Numbered from the stretch's first letter, positions 12,477 through 20,805 are shown. The stretch is 20,805 nucleotides of DNA from JAUSIF01 sp964620215 (GCA_964620215.1 CAZUJE010000043.1:1-20805); one strand, 5' to 3'. Made by a program: numbers and translations. The notes: generated by a model not told the origin, from the letters alone.

Positions 12477-14678
12477 ATGTCCGCCGACATCACCCCGATG
12501 AATGCGCTGCGGGTGGATGCTGTCGAGCCGCTTCCGCCGGGCAACGACCCCTCGCTTGGCATCGCGGGCAGCCCCGAGCGATTTATCAACCGCGAACTTT
12601 CCTGGCTGGAATTTAACCGCCGTGTCTTGCGGGAGTCGGCGAACACCAACAACCCGCTTCTGGAACAGCTCCGCTTTCTCTCGATCTCAGCCAACAATCT
12701 GGATGAGTTCTTCATGGTGCGGGTCGCCGGCCTCAAGGGCCAGGTGCGCGCCAACGTGACGACGCCAAGCCCCGACGGGCTGACGCCGGCGGAGCAGCTT
12801 GTTCGCGTCACCGCCGAGGCCGTGAAGCTTTCCACCGAACAGCAGGCACGCTGGCGCGAACTACGCCGCGAACTTGGCAAGGAAGGGGTCCAGCTCATCG
12901 AAGGACCGGATCTTCTGAAGAGCGAGCGTAGCTGGCTCGAAGATCATTTCCTGCATCACATATTTCCGGTGCTGACCCCGCTCTCGATTGATCCGGCGCA
13001 TCCGTTTCCGTTCATTCCCAATCTTGGCTTCACGCTCGCCTTGCAGCTAGTGCGCTCGCAAGACGGCCGCGGCATGAACGCGATCGTTCGCGTTCCCGCG
13101 AAGATCGAACGCTTCATCCGCTTGCCCGAACGCAAGGAAAACGAAATGCGTTTCGTGGCGCTGGAGACAGCAATCGGATTGTTCATCGGACGGCTGTTTC
13201 CGGGTTACAGCCTGCGCGGGCAGGGCGCTTTCCGCATCGTCCGGGACAGCGACATCGAAGTGGAAGAAGAAGCGGAAGATCTGGTGCGCGTGTTCGAGAG
13301 CGCATTAAAACGCCGCCGCCGCGGCTCCGTCATTCGCCTTGAAATCGAAGCGGCGATGCCCGAGGAGTTGCAGAGCTTTGTCGCGCGAGCGCTTCAGGCC
13401 GAGGCCGGGGAAATTACGCAAATCGAAGGATCGCTCGCTTTAAGCGATCTCTCCCAGCTTGTCGCGGTTGAACGGCGCGAACTGAAATTCAAGACTTTCA
13501 ACCCGCGCTTTCCGGAACGTATCCGCGATCAGGGCGGCGACTGTTTCGTGGCGATCAGACAGAAGGATTTGATCGTCCATCATCCTTTTGAATCGTTCGA
13601 CGTGGTCGTGCAGTTTCTGACCCAGGCCGCGCGCGATCCGGATGTGGTCGCGATCAAGCAGACACTCTATCGCACTTCCTCTGACAGCCCGATCATCAAG
13701 GCGCTGGCGGAAGCCGCCGAAGCGGGAAAATCCGTGACCGCTCTGGTAGAGTTGAAGGCTCGTTTCGATGAGGAAGCGAATATCCGCTGGGCGCGCGATC
13801 TGGAGCGGGCTGGCGTGCAGGTCGTGTTCGGATTTTTCGAGCTGAAGACCCACAGCAAGCTCTCATTGGTGCTTCGCCGTGAGGGAAAAAATCTCGTCAG
13901 TTATGTGCATGTCGGCACCGGCAACTACCATCCGGTCACCGCGCGCATCTACACCGACCTTTCCTATTTCACCTCGGATGACGTGGTCGCGCAGGATGTG
14001 ACGAAGATTTTCAATTTCATCACCGGCTACGCGCAGCCGGCGGAACTGGAAAAAATGGCGGTGTCGCCGGTGAATTTGCGCTCGCGCATCGTCAAGCACA
14101 TCGAGGACGAAGCCGCGCACGCGCGCGCGGGGCGGCCGGCCGCGATCTGGCTGAAGATGAATTCCCTCGTCGATCCGCACATCATTGATTCGCTCTATGA
14201 GGCGAGCAGGGCGGGTGTCGAAATTGATTTAATTGTGCGTGGAATTTGCTGCCTGCGGCCGGGAGTTCCCGGCCTGTCCGAGAAAATACGGGTGAAGTCG
14301 ATTATTGGCCGTTTTCTGGAGCATTCGCGCATTTATTGTTTCGGTGGCGGGCATGGGCTGCCGCATCCGAAAGCCACGGTGTATATTTCCTCGGCGGATA
14401 TGATGCCTCGCAACCTTGACCGCCGCGTCGAAGTGTTGTGTCCAATGGTCAATGCCACCGTGCATCAACAGGTTCTCGACCAGATCATGGTTGCGAATCT
14501 GAAGGACAACGAGCAAAGCTGGCGCGTGCTCCCGGATGGAACCAGCGAGCGCATCACGCCGGTCGAAGGCGAGGAGTCTTTCAATGCCCATCGCTTCTTC
14601 ATGACCAATCCGAGTCTCTCTGGTCGTGGCAAATCTCTCAAAGATTCTTCTCCGCGCAGTCTCGTCAGGCGAAGCTGA
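12477..14678 (+). CDS. ppk: Polyphosphate kinase (PPK1)
   Basis: 733 residues from ATG 12477, with AGGAG at 12462-12466; ATG 12498 is an alternative. Reversibly polymerises the ATP gamma phosphate into polyphosphate at the inner membrane. PPK1 domains run in order: N-terminal helical domain (FINRELSWLEFNRRVL, about 36-51; ISANNLDEFFMVRVAG), head domain, then C1 and C2 phospholipase D-like domains. The autophosphorylated His is H478 in YVHVGTGNYH and the second catalytic His is H616 in FLEHSRIY, corresponding to H435 and H592 of E. coli. The last 53 bases overlap ppx. A Pho box-like promoter lies just upstream, so phosphate starvation control is likely. Confidence 0.97.
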   Translation: MSADITPMNALRVDAVEPLPPGNDPSLGIAGSPERFINRELSWLEFNRRVLRESANTNNPLLEQLRFLSISANNLDEFFMVRVAGLKGQVRANVTTPSPDGLTPAEQLVRVTAEAVKLSTEQQARWRELRRELGKEGVQLIEGPDLLKSERSWLEDHFLHHIFPVLTPLSIDPAHPFPFIPNLGFTLALQLVRSQDGRGMNAIVRVPAKIERFIRLPERKENEMRFVALETAIGLFIGRLFPGYSLRGQGAFRIVRDSDIEVEEEAEDLVRVFESALKRRRRGSVIRLEIEAAMPEELQSFVARALQAEAGEITQIEGSLALSDLSQLVAVERRELKFKTFNPRFPERIRDQGGDCFVAIRQKDLIVHHPFESFDVVVQFLTQAARDPDVVAIKQTLYRTSSDSPIIKALAEAAEAGKSVTALVELKARFDEEANIRWARDLERAGVQVVFGFFELKTHSKLSLVLRREGKNLVSYVHVGTGNYHPVTARIYTDLSYFTSDDVVAQDVTKIFNFITGYAQPAELEKMAVSPVNLRSRIVKHIEDEAAHARAGRPAAIWLKMNSLVDPHIIDSLYEASRAGVEIDLIVRGICCLRPGVPGLSEKIRVKSIIGRFLEHSRIYCFGGGHGLPHPKATVYISSADMMPRNLDRRVEVLCPMVNATVHQQVLDQIMVANLKDNEQSWRVLPDGTSERITPVEGEESFNAHRFFMTNPSLSGRGKSLKDSSPRSLVRRS

Positions 14679-16206
14679 CGAGTTGCAGCAGCCTGGCGCC
14701 GAAGCGCGAGGGAGGCTTCCGCTCGGCCGCCCAGCGGCTGTGGTGGACATCGGCTCCAACTCCGTCCGTCTTGTCGTATATGAAGGGCTGAGCCGCAGCC
14801 CCGCACCCATCTTCAACGAAAAAGTTCTCTGCGGTCTTGGCCGTGAGGTCGCGACCAAAGGGAAGCTCCCTGCTGACGCGGTAAAAAGCGCGCTGGAAGC
14901 ATTGAAGCGTTTTCGCGCGCTGTGCGACGTGATGAATGTCGGCCAGCTCCATGTGGTCGCCACCGCCGCCGTGCGCGATGCCAAGGACGGCGCGGCTTTC
15001 ATCCGCGAAGCCGAAGCTGCTACGCGCGCCGACGTGGAGGTTTTGACCGGCGCGAAGGAAGCGCGGCTGGCGGCGCTTGGCGTGATTGCAAGCATTCACG
15101 AACCGGATGGCATCGTGGGCGATCTCGGTGGCGGCTCGCTTGAACTTGTGGAAGTCCGCAAAAAAGAGATCGGCATCGGAGTCACGCTGCCTCTTGGCGG
15201 TCTGGCGCTGTCCGACACCGCCGAACACTCGCTCAAGAAGGCCGGGAAAATCGTCGATGCTGCGCTCGAAGACGAGCCCATGCTGAAGACGATGCAGGGC
15301 CGCACCTTCTACGCGATTGGCGGCACGTGGCGCGCGCTCGCGCGTCTGCACATGAGTCAGACCGGCTATCCGTTGAGTGTAATGCACGGCTATTCGCTGC
15401 CGGCCAAGGAAGCGCTCGAATTCGCCGAACTCGTGCGGCGCGTCGATCCCGATACGCTCGAAAACGTGGACGTGGTCGCCAAGGCCCGCCGCCCGTTATT
15501 GCCTTACGGTGCGATCGTGCTGGAACGCCTGATCGAAATTGGAAAACCAAAGCGGGTCGTCGTATCCGCACTCGGCGTTCGCGAGGGGCTGCTTTACAAC
15601 CTGCTCGAAGAACAGGTCCGTGATACCGACCCATTGATAAGCGCCGCGCGCGAGCTGAACGAATTGCGCTCGCGCTCACCGCGGCACGGGCAGGAATTGA
15701 TCGAGTGGACAGATAAATTCATGGAGTCCACTGGCATTGAAGAAACAGAAAATGAGCGGCGCCTGCGCCATGCGGCCTGTCTGCTCGCCGACATCGGCTG
15801 GCGCGCGCATCCGGATTATCGCGGCCAGCAATCGTTGAACGTGATCGCGCACGCTACCTTTGTCGGCATCGATCACCCGGGACGGGCCTTCCTGGCGCTC
15901 TCGGTATTCTACCGTCATGAAGGCACCGGCCAGCATGACGACGAACTTTCCCCGCGTATCCGCGAGCTTGCATCCACGCGCATACTGGACCGCGCCCGGG
16001 TACTCGGCGGTGCTTTCCGTGTTGCGTATCTGGTCTCGGCCTCAATGCCGGGCGTGCTGCCGCGCGCACCGTTGACCGTTTCCAAAGGCAAACTTGTTCT
16101 GAAGCTCGATAGCGATCTCGCGGCACTCGATGGCGAACGTCTCTACAATCGTGTGCGTCAGCTCGGAAAGCTGATCGGCCGCGAGCCGGTCATTCGTACA
16201 AGCTGA
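14626..16206 (+). CDS. ppx: Exopolyphosphatase (Ppx/GppA family)
   Basis: 526 residues if read from GTG 14626, overlapping ppk by 53 bases; TTG 14683, just after the ppk stop, would give 507 residues and is a real alternative because neither start has a clear ribosome site. Releases phosphate from polyphosphate ends; GppA-type pppGpp hydrolysis is possible in this family. The ASKHA fold shows the first phosphate loop VDIGSNSVRLVVYE (about 40-53), the second GDLGGGSLELVEV (about 165-177), a Gly-rich IGGTWRALARL, and an HD-like helical C-terminal half. Translational coupling to ppk places synthesis and breakdown of the same polymer in one transcript. The stop TGA (16204-16206) directly abuts the convergent rnd stop. 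Confidence 0.94.
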   Translation: MANLSKILLRAVSSGEADELQQPGAEARGRLPLGRPAAVVDIGSNSVRLVVYEGLSRSPAPIFNEKVLCGLGREVATKGKLPADAVKSALEALKRFRALCDVMNVGQLHVVATAAVRDAKDGAAFIREAEAATRADVEVLTGAKEARLAALGVIASIHEPDGIVGDLGGGSLELVEVRKKEIGIGVTLPLGGLALSDTAEHSLKKAGKIVDAALEDEPMLKTMQGRTFYAIGGTWRALARLHMSQTGYPLSVMHGYSLPAKEALEFAELVRRVDPDTLENVDVVAKARRPLLPYGAIVLERLIEIGKPKRVVVSALGVREGLLYNLLEEQVRDTDPLISAARELNELRSRSPRHGQELIEWTDKFMESTGIEETENERRLRHAACLLADIGWRAHPDYRGQQSLNVIAHATFVGIDHPGRAFLALSVFYRHEGTGQHDDELSPRIRELASTRILDRARVLGGAFRVAYLVSASMPGVLPRAPLTVSKGKLVLKLDSDLAALDGERLYNRVRQLGKLIGREPVIRTS

Positions 16207-17361
16207 TTATTTTCCGCGTTCGATCAGAACGATCCGGCCGTCCTGCACCGCGAGCGCCGTCGCCCCGCTCTTCAGTTTCAGGGCTGCTTCGCCGAACAAT
16301 TCGCGCCGCCAGCCCTTGAGAGCCGGCACTTCCGCATCCTCGGAGGAAGCGATTTTTTCCAGATCATCGACTGTCGCGACCACTTTGGCGGCAACGCCGT
16401 GCCGCTCGCAGGTCATGCGCAGGAGAACTTTCAAAAGCTCGACCGTGGCGCTGGCGCCGTTCGACATCGGCCGGTCGCGGGAAACTTTCGGCAAGTCTTT
16501 CGGGTCGCGCGCCAGACCCGCATTTACCGCGGCGACGATTGCCTCTCCTGATTTCGATTTCTCGAATCCTTTCGGCAGCGCGCGCAACCGTGCAAGCTCG
16601 TCGGCGGATTTGGGTTGCTGCTGCGCGATTTCCGCAATGGCGTCGTCCTTGAGAACGCGCTGGCGCGGCAGGTCGCGCGACTGCGCCTCCCGTTCGCGCC
16701 AGGCGGCGACTTCCATCAGCACGCCCATCTCGCGTGGCCGTTTGATGCGCATGCGCAGCCGCTCCCACGCGCGCTCAGGCTCCTGAGAATAGGTCTGCGG
16801 TGAGGTGAGGATCGCCATTTCCTCCTGCACCCATTCGCTGCGTCCGCCTTTATCAAGATCGGCTTTCAGCTTGAGATAGACCTGGCGCAGATGGGTCACA
16901 TCGGAGATCGCATATTCATATTGCGCTTTGGAAAGCGGGCGCCGCGTCCAGTCGGTAAATCGGGAAGTCTTGTCGATCTGGTCGCCGGTCAGCCGCTGCA
17001 CCAGCTGGTCGTAGGAAATGGAGTCGCCATGGCCGAGAACCATCGCCGCCACCTGCGTATCGAAAATCGGATGCGGGATCATCTTCGCCCGGTGCCAGCA
17101 GATTTCCACGTCCTGCCGGGCGGCGTGAAAAACCTTCACGATCTGCTCGTTCGCCATCAGCCGGAAAAACGGAGCGAGGTCGAGTTCCTCGGCCAGCGCG
17201 TCCACCACCACGGCCTCGTCGGGGCCGGCCATCTGTACGACGCAGAGTTTTGGCCAGAAAGTGCTCTCGCGCAGGAATTCGGTATCGACCGTGACGAAAG
17301 GGTGACGTCCGAGGCGGTCGCAGGCTTCTTCAAGGGCAGAGGTCGTAGTGACTAAATCCAT
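16207..17361 (-). CDS. rnd: Ribonuclease D
   Basis: 384 residues from ATG 17361 (a TTG codon precedes it in frame). A 3'-5' exonuclease that trims tRNA and other stable RNA precursors. The DEDDy site is complete: D26 and E28 (VTVDTEF), D84 (HAARQDVE), Y150 and D154 (YEYAISDV). The HRDC domain follows at about 205-285 (EREAQSRDLPRQRVLKDDAI), then a second helical region to the end, giving the usual family length. It is convergent with ppx with no bases between the two stops, so there is no space for a terminator between them. It is divergent from the ABC importer operon across about 92 bases. Confidence 0.95.
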   Translation of the reverse strand: MDLVTTTSALEEACDRLGRHPFVTVDTEFLRESTFWPKLCVVQMAGPDEAVVVDALAEELDLAPFFRLMANEQIVKVFHAARQDVEICWHRAKMIPHPIFDTQVAAMVLGHGDSISYDQLVQRLTGDQIDKTSRFTDWTRRPLSKAQYEYAISDVTHLRQVYLKLKADLDKGGRSEWVQEEMAILTSPQTYSQEPERAWERLRMRIKRPREMGVLMEVAAWREREAQSRDLPRQRVLKDDAIAEIAQQQPKSADELARLRALPKGFEKSKSGEAIVAAVNAGLARDPKDLPKVSRDRPMSNGASATVELLKVLLRMTCERHGVAAKVVATVDDLEKIASSEDAEVPALKGWRRELFGEAALKLKSGATALAVQDGRIVLIERGK

Positions 17362-17453
17362 CAATTCTTATTAGCGGACTTGATCGCGTCTGACGACCTT
17401 TGTTGCCCGGATTTCTCATCGGCTCTACAAGAACCTCGGAGGCAGGCTCACGA

Positions 17454-18491
17454 ATGAAAAAAGCCGTTTCGTGTCTCGTGGCGCTTCTCGCGGTATCGCT
17501 GTGCGCTGCACACGCCCCGGCCGGAGAAGTGACCGATTCCGCCAGCCGCCGGGTCAGCGTGCCGGATCGCGTCGAGCGCGTTTTCGCCGCTGGTGCGCCT
17601 GCTGCTGTTGCCATCGCCGTGCTGGCGCCGGAAAAGCTGCTCGGATGGCCTGTCAGGCTGCGCGATGGCACAAAGCCCTTCTTGTCCAGGCGGCTGGCCG
17701 AACTTCCCGAACTTGGCCGTCTTACCGGACGGGGAGACACCGCCAATCTGGAAGTTGTAATCGCGAACAAGCCCGATGTCGTAGTGGACTACGGGACCGT
17801 GGCGCAGACCTATATTTCGCTGGCCGACCGCGTTCAGTCCCAGACCTCGATACCGGTCGTGCTGGTCGATGGCCGTTTTGCCAATTCGCCGGCGTCGATC
17901 CGGCTGCTTGGCAAAATCCTCGGCGTGGAGACCCGTGCCGAGGAAATCGCCCGCTATGCCGAAGAGACTTTCGCGCTGGTGGACAGTGTGCTTGCGAAAG
18001 TGAATCCGGAAAAGCGCCCGAGCGTTTATCTCGCGCGCGGCGCGAACGGGTTGGAGACAGGCATCGAAGGCTCGATCAATACCGAAATTCTGGAACGCGC
18101 AGGCGGCAGGAATGTAGCCCGCCGGGAAAGTGGCCGCACGGGACTGTCGCAAGTATCGCTCGAACAGGTGCTGACCTGGAATCCGGAAATGATCGTGACG
18201 CTGAACCGCGAATTCGTGGATGCCGCGCGCAAGGATCAGGCTTGGGCTGCGGTGCGCGCCGTGCGGGAAGGGAAGCTAGTGGCGGCTCCGGATTTTCCGT
18301 TTGGATGGATCGATGGTCCTCCCTCGTTGAACAGATTGATCGGCCTGCGCTGGCTGGTGACGCTGTTTTTCCCTGAACACGCCAGGCTCGACATGCGCGC
18401 CGAGGCGAAGCGTTTCTACAAGCTGTTCTATAATTTTGACTTGAACGAGGAGTCGTTCAAAACGCTGCTCGCCGATACGGGAGTGAAGTAA
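17454..18491 (+). CDS. ABC importer periplasmic binding protein (FecB/BtuF type)
   Basis: 345 residues from ATG 17454, with CGGAGG at about 17436-17441; an upstream TTG (17400) adds 18 residues ahead of the signal peptide and is unlikely. MKKAVSCLVALLAVSLCAAH then APAG is a signal peptide. The mature protein starts with VTDSASRRVSVPDRVERVFA, the usual opening of class III binding proteins, followed by an ANKPDVVVDYG segment, the long connecting helix (about 140-180) and a second lobe. It delivers substrate to the permease coded 5 bases downstream. Family members bind ferric siderophores, haem, cobalamin or, in some cases, molybdate; the sequence alone does not decide. No TonB-dependent receptor is in the window. 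Confidence 0.88.
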   Translation: MKKAVSCLVALLAVSLCAAHAPAGEVTDSASRRVSVPDRVERVFAAGAPAAVAIAVLAPEKLLGWPVRLRDGTKPFLSRRLAELPELGRLTGRGDTANLEVVIANKPDVVVDYGTVAQTYISLADRVQSQTSIPVVLVDGRFANSPASIRLLGKILGVETRAEEIARYAEETFALVDSVLAKVNPEKRPSVYLARGANGLETGIEGSINTEILERAGGRNVARRESGRTGLSQVSLEQVLTWNPEMIVTLNREFVDAARKDQAWAAVRAVREGKLVAAPDFPFGWIDGPPSLNRLIGLRWLVTLFFPEHARLDMRAEAKRFYKLFYNFDLNEESFKTLLADTGVK

Positions 18492-18496
18492 AGCGG

Positions 18497-19498
18497 ATGC
18501 AACGACTGGCGATCATGCTGCTTGCTCTGGCGCTGGTCGCGGCTGCTTTTGTTTCGGTCACTATCGGCCCTTACGCGATCACGGCGAACGATGTGATGAG
18601 CGCATTCGCACGTCTCGCAGGCTATGGCGTCGGCGCGCCGACACCCGCCGAGATTGTTCTCCTGAATGTCCGCCTGCCGCGCATCGGTGCCGCGATTTTG
18701 GTGGGGGCTGCGCTCGCGGCGGCCGGCTCCGCCTATCAGACGATTTTCCGCAATCCGCTTGTGTCGCCGGACATTCTCGGCGTTTCAACGGGAGCAGGAC
18801 TTGGTGCGGCACTCGGCATTCTGCTTTCGCTGCCGGTGGTTCTGATTGAGGGTCTCGCCTTCGCGGGTGGGATTGCGACTGTGATCCTCGTCACGGCCAT
18901 CGCCACCGCGGTTCAGACACACGACCGCGTGCTTGTGCTGGTGCTGGCGGGTGTTGTGGTCGGGGCGCTGGCCGGGGCTGCGATTTCGCTCATCAAGATT
19001 CTTGCGGACCCTTACGATCAGCTTCCGGCGATTACATTCTGGCTGCTCGGAAGCCTCGCGGGCGCGAAGGGAATCGACGTTGGCGCCGTCGTGCCGCCCG
19101 TCGTCATCGGCTTGGCACTTCTGTGGCTGCTGCGCTGGCGCGTAACGATCCTCTCGCTCGGTGACGACGAAGCCAAGGCGCTCGGCGTGGATGTGACGAA
19201 ACTCCGCGCAACGATTATCGCGGCGGCGACACTGGTGACGGCGGCGGTGGTCGCTATCTCCGGCGTGATCGGCTGGATCGGTCTCTTGATCCCGCACATG
19301 GCGCGCATGTTGGTGGGACCGCAATTCGCGCGGTTGCTGCCCGCGTCGGCGCTGATGGGCGCAACATTCCTTGTGCTGGTCGATATGCTCGCCCGCGTCA
19401 TCGCGCACATCGAAACGCCGATCGGAATTTTGACTGCGATCATCGGCGCGCCCGTCTTCATCTGGCTCCTGCAACGCACGCGCAGGGCATGGGGCTAG
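18497..19498 (+). CDS. ABC importer permease (FecCD/BtuC type)
   Basis: 333 residues from ATG 18497. It has the BtuC-like all-hydrophobic layout with about ten helices. Typical family stretches are LNVRLPRIGAAILVGAALAA, GSAYQTIFRNPLVSPDILGV, SLGDDEAKALGVDV (the cytosolic coupling region that contacts the ATPase) and GVIGWIGLLIPHMARMLVGP. It would work as a homodimer with two ATPase subunits in a type II importer. It begins 5 bases after the binding protein gene and its stop lies inside the ATPase gene (overlap at 19489-19498), a tight operon. Confidence 0.93.
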   Translation: MQRLAIMLLALALVAAAFVSVTIGPYAITANDVMSAFARLAGYGVGAPTPAEIVLLNVRLPRIGAAILVGAALAAAGSAYQTIFRNPLVSPDILGVSTGAGLGAALGILLSLPVVLIEGLAFAGGIATVILVTAIATAVQTHDRVLVLVLAGVVVGALAGAAISLIKILADPYDQLPAITFWLLGSLAGAKGIDVGAVVPPVVIGLALLWLLRWRVTILSLGDDEAKALGVDVTKLRATIIAAATLVTAAVVAISGVIGWIGLLIPHMARMLVGPQFARLLPASALMGATFLVLVDMLARVIAHIETPIGILTAIIGAPVFIWLLQRTRRAWG

Positions 19499-20265
19499 AT
19501 ATGCTGAGCGCCAGAAATCTTTCCGTTGGATATGGAAGCCGCGTCGTTGTCTCCGACATTTCACTCGATGTGAAACAGGGCGAAGTCCTTTGCCTGCTCG
19601 GCCCGAACGGTGCCGGCAAAACGACTTTGTTCCGCACGCTGCTGGGCTTGATCCATCCGCTCGGCGGCGAGATCACGCTCGACGATAAACCGCTGCCGAA
19701 TTTTTCCGCCCGCGACCGTGCCGCCCGGATGGCATATGTGCCGCAAGCTCATGCGGGCGTGTTCGCCTACACGGTTCTCGATGTGGTGCTGATGGGCCGG
19801 ACGGCCCGGCTCGGACTTTTTGCTTCTCCGGGCAAGGCCGACGAGCAGGCCGCTCGCGAGGCACTGGCTTCCATTGGCATCGAGCGTCTTTCCAACGAGG
19901 ACTACACGCAGATTTCCGGCGGCGAACGTCAACTGGCGTTGATCGCCCGCGCGCTGGCTCAGGGCACACCGCTTTTGGTGCTGGATGAGCCGACCGCCAA
20001 TCTCGATTTTGGCAACAGCGCGCGGGTGCTGGCGCATGTGGCTGCCCTCGCCAAGCAGGGTTACGCGATTGTGCTCTCCACCCACGAGCCCGACCACGCG
20101 CTTTCCATCGGAACCAAGGTGGTTATCGTGCATGAGGGCAGGATCGCAGCGACGGGAACACCGCAGGAAATCGTCACCTCGGACCGGCTTTCATCGCTAT
20201 ACAACATCGGTGTAGTTGTTGAGCGCACCGAGAGCGGCGGCACCGTCGCGCGGCCCTTAATTTGA
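19489..20265 (+). CDS. ABC importer ATPase (FecE/BtuD type)
   Basis: 258 residues from ATG 19489, which overlaps the permease end by 10 bases; ATG 19501, with GGGG a few bases upstream, is an alternative giving 254 residues. All ABC motifs are present: Walker A GPNGAGKTT (38-46), Q-loop Q86 (YVPQAH), signature ISGGERQ (142-148), Walker B LLVLDEP (162-168) and switch H199 (STHEPDH). The short C-terminal tail is as usual for iron-chelate importers. It powers uptake with the two upstream gene products. Confidence 0.95.
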   Translation: MGLDMLSARNLSVGYGSRVVVSDISLDVKQGEVLCLLGPNGAGKTTLFRTLLGLIHPLGGEITLDDKPLPNFSARDRAARMAYVPQAHAGVFAYTVLDVVLMGRTARLGLFASPGKADEQAAREALASIGIERLSNEDYTQISGGERQLALIARALAQGTPLLVLDEPTANLDFGNSARVLAHVAALAKQGYAIVLSTHEPDHALSIGTKVVIVHEGRIAATGTPQEIVTSDRLSSLYNIGVVVERTESGGTVARPLI

Positions 20266-20499
20266 GTTAACCTGCTGCGACAAAACGAGTCCTTGAAACC
20301 GCCACAAGATTCTGCTCTACACAGCATGCAAACGAGCGCTTCGCGCGCTCACGGGCCGCGTGTCAGAAATCGAACTCGCTTCATTTCCGCCCGTTTTTCT
20401 CACACTTCCTTACATCGGCAACCCAGGCCACGCGGGATGTCTTAAGGCTTACCCGCGATTCGCGCCGGGCCGCCCTAGGCGGCGTTGTGCATTTCGCAC
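20266..20499 (+). other. Intergenic leader with several hairpins before the RNA helicase
   Basis: These 234 bases hold no gene I can support. Perfect inverted repeats: GAGCGC 20334-20339 / GCGCTC 20345-20350 (could end the ABC operon but lacks a T-run); CGCGGG 20431-20436 / CCCGCG 20452-20457; GCCGCC 20469-20474 / GGCGGC 20478-20483; and TGTGC 20486-20490 / GCACA 20496-20500, whose right arm reaches the A of the ATG at 20500. The last three stand close together in what is probably the helicase mRNA leader. Confidence 0.45.
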
Positions 20500-20805
20500 A
20501 TGGAAAGACTCAAGTTGAACTCATTCAATGAACTCGGCCTCGCCGCGCCGATCGCTCGCGCGCTCGCCGACGAAAAATACGAAAAACCCACCCCGATTCA
20601 GGCCCAGGCAATTCCTCCGATCCTCGCTTCGCGCGATCTCGTCGGCATTGCTCAGACCGGCACCGGTAAAACGGCGGCCTTCGCGCTGCCGATCCTGAAC
20701 CATCTCGCTTCGCGCAATCAGCGCCCGGAGCGGCGCTCCTGCCGCGTGCTGGTGCTGAGCCCGACCCGCGAACTGTCCGGTCAGATTCAGGACAGCTTCC
20801 GCACT
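20500..20805 (+). CDS. DEAD-box RNA helicase, N-terminal part
   Basis: The first 102 residues; the gene runs off the right edge. The Q motif is SFNELGL...TPIQ (aromatic F9 and Q34), motif I is AQTGTGKT (51-58) and motif Ia is PTRELSGQI (88-96), which identify an RhlE/DeaD-type ATP-dependent RNA helicase acting on ribosome assembly or mRNA decay. Start is uncertain: ATG 20500 has no ribosome site and lies at the end of a hairpin, whereas TTG 20515 has GGAAAGA 6 bases ahead and would give a protein opening MNSFNELGL. Hairpins in the leader could give temperature-sensitive control, as known for some cold-induced helicases; that is inference. Confidence 0.93.
   Translation, partial: MERLKLNSFNELGLAAPIARALADEKYEKPTPIQAQAIPPILASRDLVGIAQTGTGKTAAFALPILNHLASRNQRPERRSCRVLVLSPTRELSGQIQDSFRT

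Noticed and set aside
17362..17453. Cobalamin riboswitch or Irr/Fur/RirA-type box ahead of the ABC importer
   Set aside because: The stretch is too short for a cobalamin riboswitch, and I found no palindromic iron-control box in it.
1..20805. Mobile elements, CRISPR arrays, tRNA/rRNA genes, toxin-antitoxin or defence genes
   Set aside because: No transposase or integrase motifs, terminal repeats, regularly spaced direct repeats, cloverleaf-like tRNA sequences or recognisable defence domains were seen on either strand.

Overview
This window looks like chromosomal DNA from a GC-rich alphaproteobacterium, most likely order Hyphomicrobiales (Rhizobiales), near the Bradyrhizobium/Afipia group. 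That placement is inferred from base composition, protein similarity recalled from memory, and the gene neighbourhood (pepA, holC, ndk, purM-purN, a pgsA-like gene, perM, hdaA, ppk-ppx, rnd). No insertion sequence, prophage, CRISPR array, tRNA or rRNA was recognised. Most genes are housekeeping; the less ordinary material is in the first 3.7 kb and in a few intergenic stretches.

Layout. 1-520: C-terminal part of leucyl aminopeptidase with a strong terminator. 619-1949: two adjacent secreted proteins of unknown function that share a proline-rich LPGxxTTPPP motif and a four-cysteine module of nearly invariant spacing (three copies in all). 2035-2304: a small conserved-looking cytosolic protein. 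2365-3120 (minus): exported alpha-class carbonic anhydrase. 3121-3721: a 601-base gene-free stretch, most of which folds on paper into a chain of short perfect hairpins; this is the best candidate for an undescribed structured RNA. 3722-4171: DNA polymerase III chi subunit. 4168-6128 (minus): DinB-like protein and a GT-C-like membrane protein. 6228-6332 (minus): a 34-residue membrane peptide with its own ribosome site and terminator. 6440-8238: ndk, a TerC/YjbE membrane protein and a small lipoprotein. 8245-9923 (minus): purM-purN with an ATGA overlap.

10056-12386: a co-directional run of CDP-alcohol phosphatidyltransferase, AI-2E/PerM permease and the Hda-type regulator of DnaA. 12412-16206: polyphosphate kinase and exopolyphosphatase, overlapping, behind what reads as a Pho box correctly spaced from a -10 element. 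16207-17361 (minus): ribonuclease D, with its stop codon abutting that of ppx. 17454-20265: a complete FecB/FecCD/FecE-type ABC importer (binding protein, permease, ATPase) of unknown substrate. 20266-20499: leader with several hairpins. 20500-20805: start of a DEAD-box RNA helicase that runs off the window.

Functional links visible here: phosphate-responsive polyphosphate turnover (Pho box, ppk, ppx); two steps of purine synthesis (purM, purN) and nucleotide balancing (ndk); replication functions (holC, hdaA); and envelope functions (carbonic anhydrase, cysteine-module proteins, membrane proteins). All calls were made by reading the sequence without database searches.
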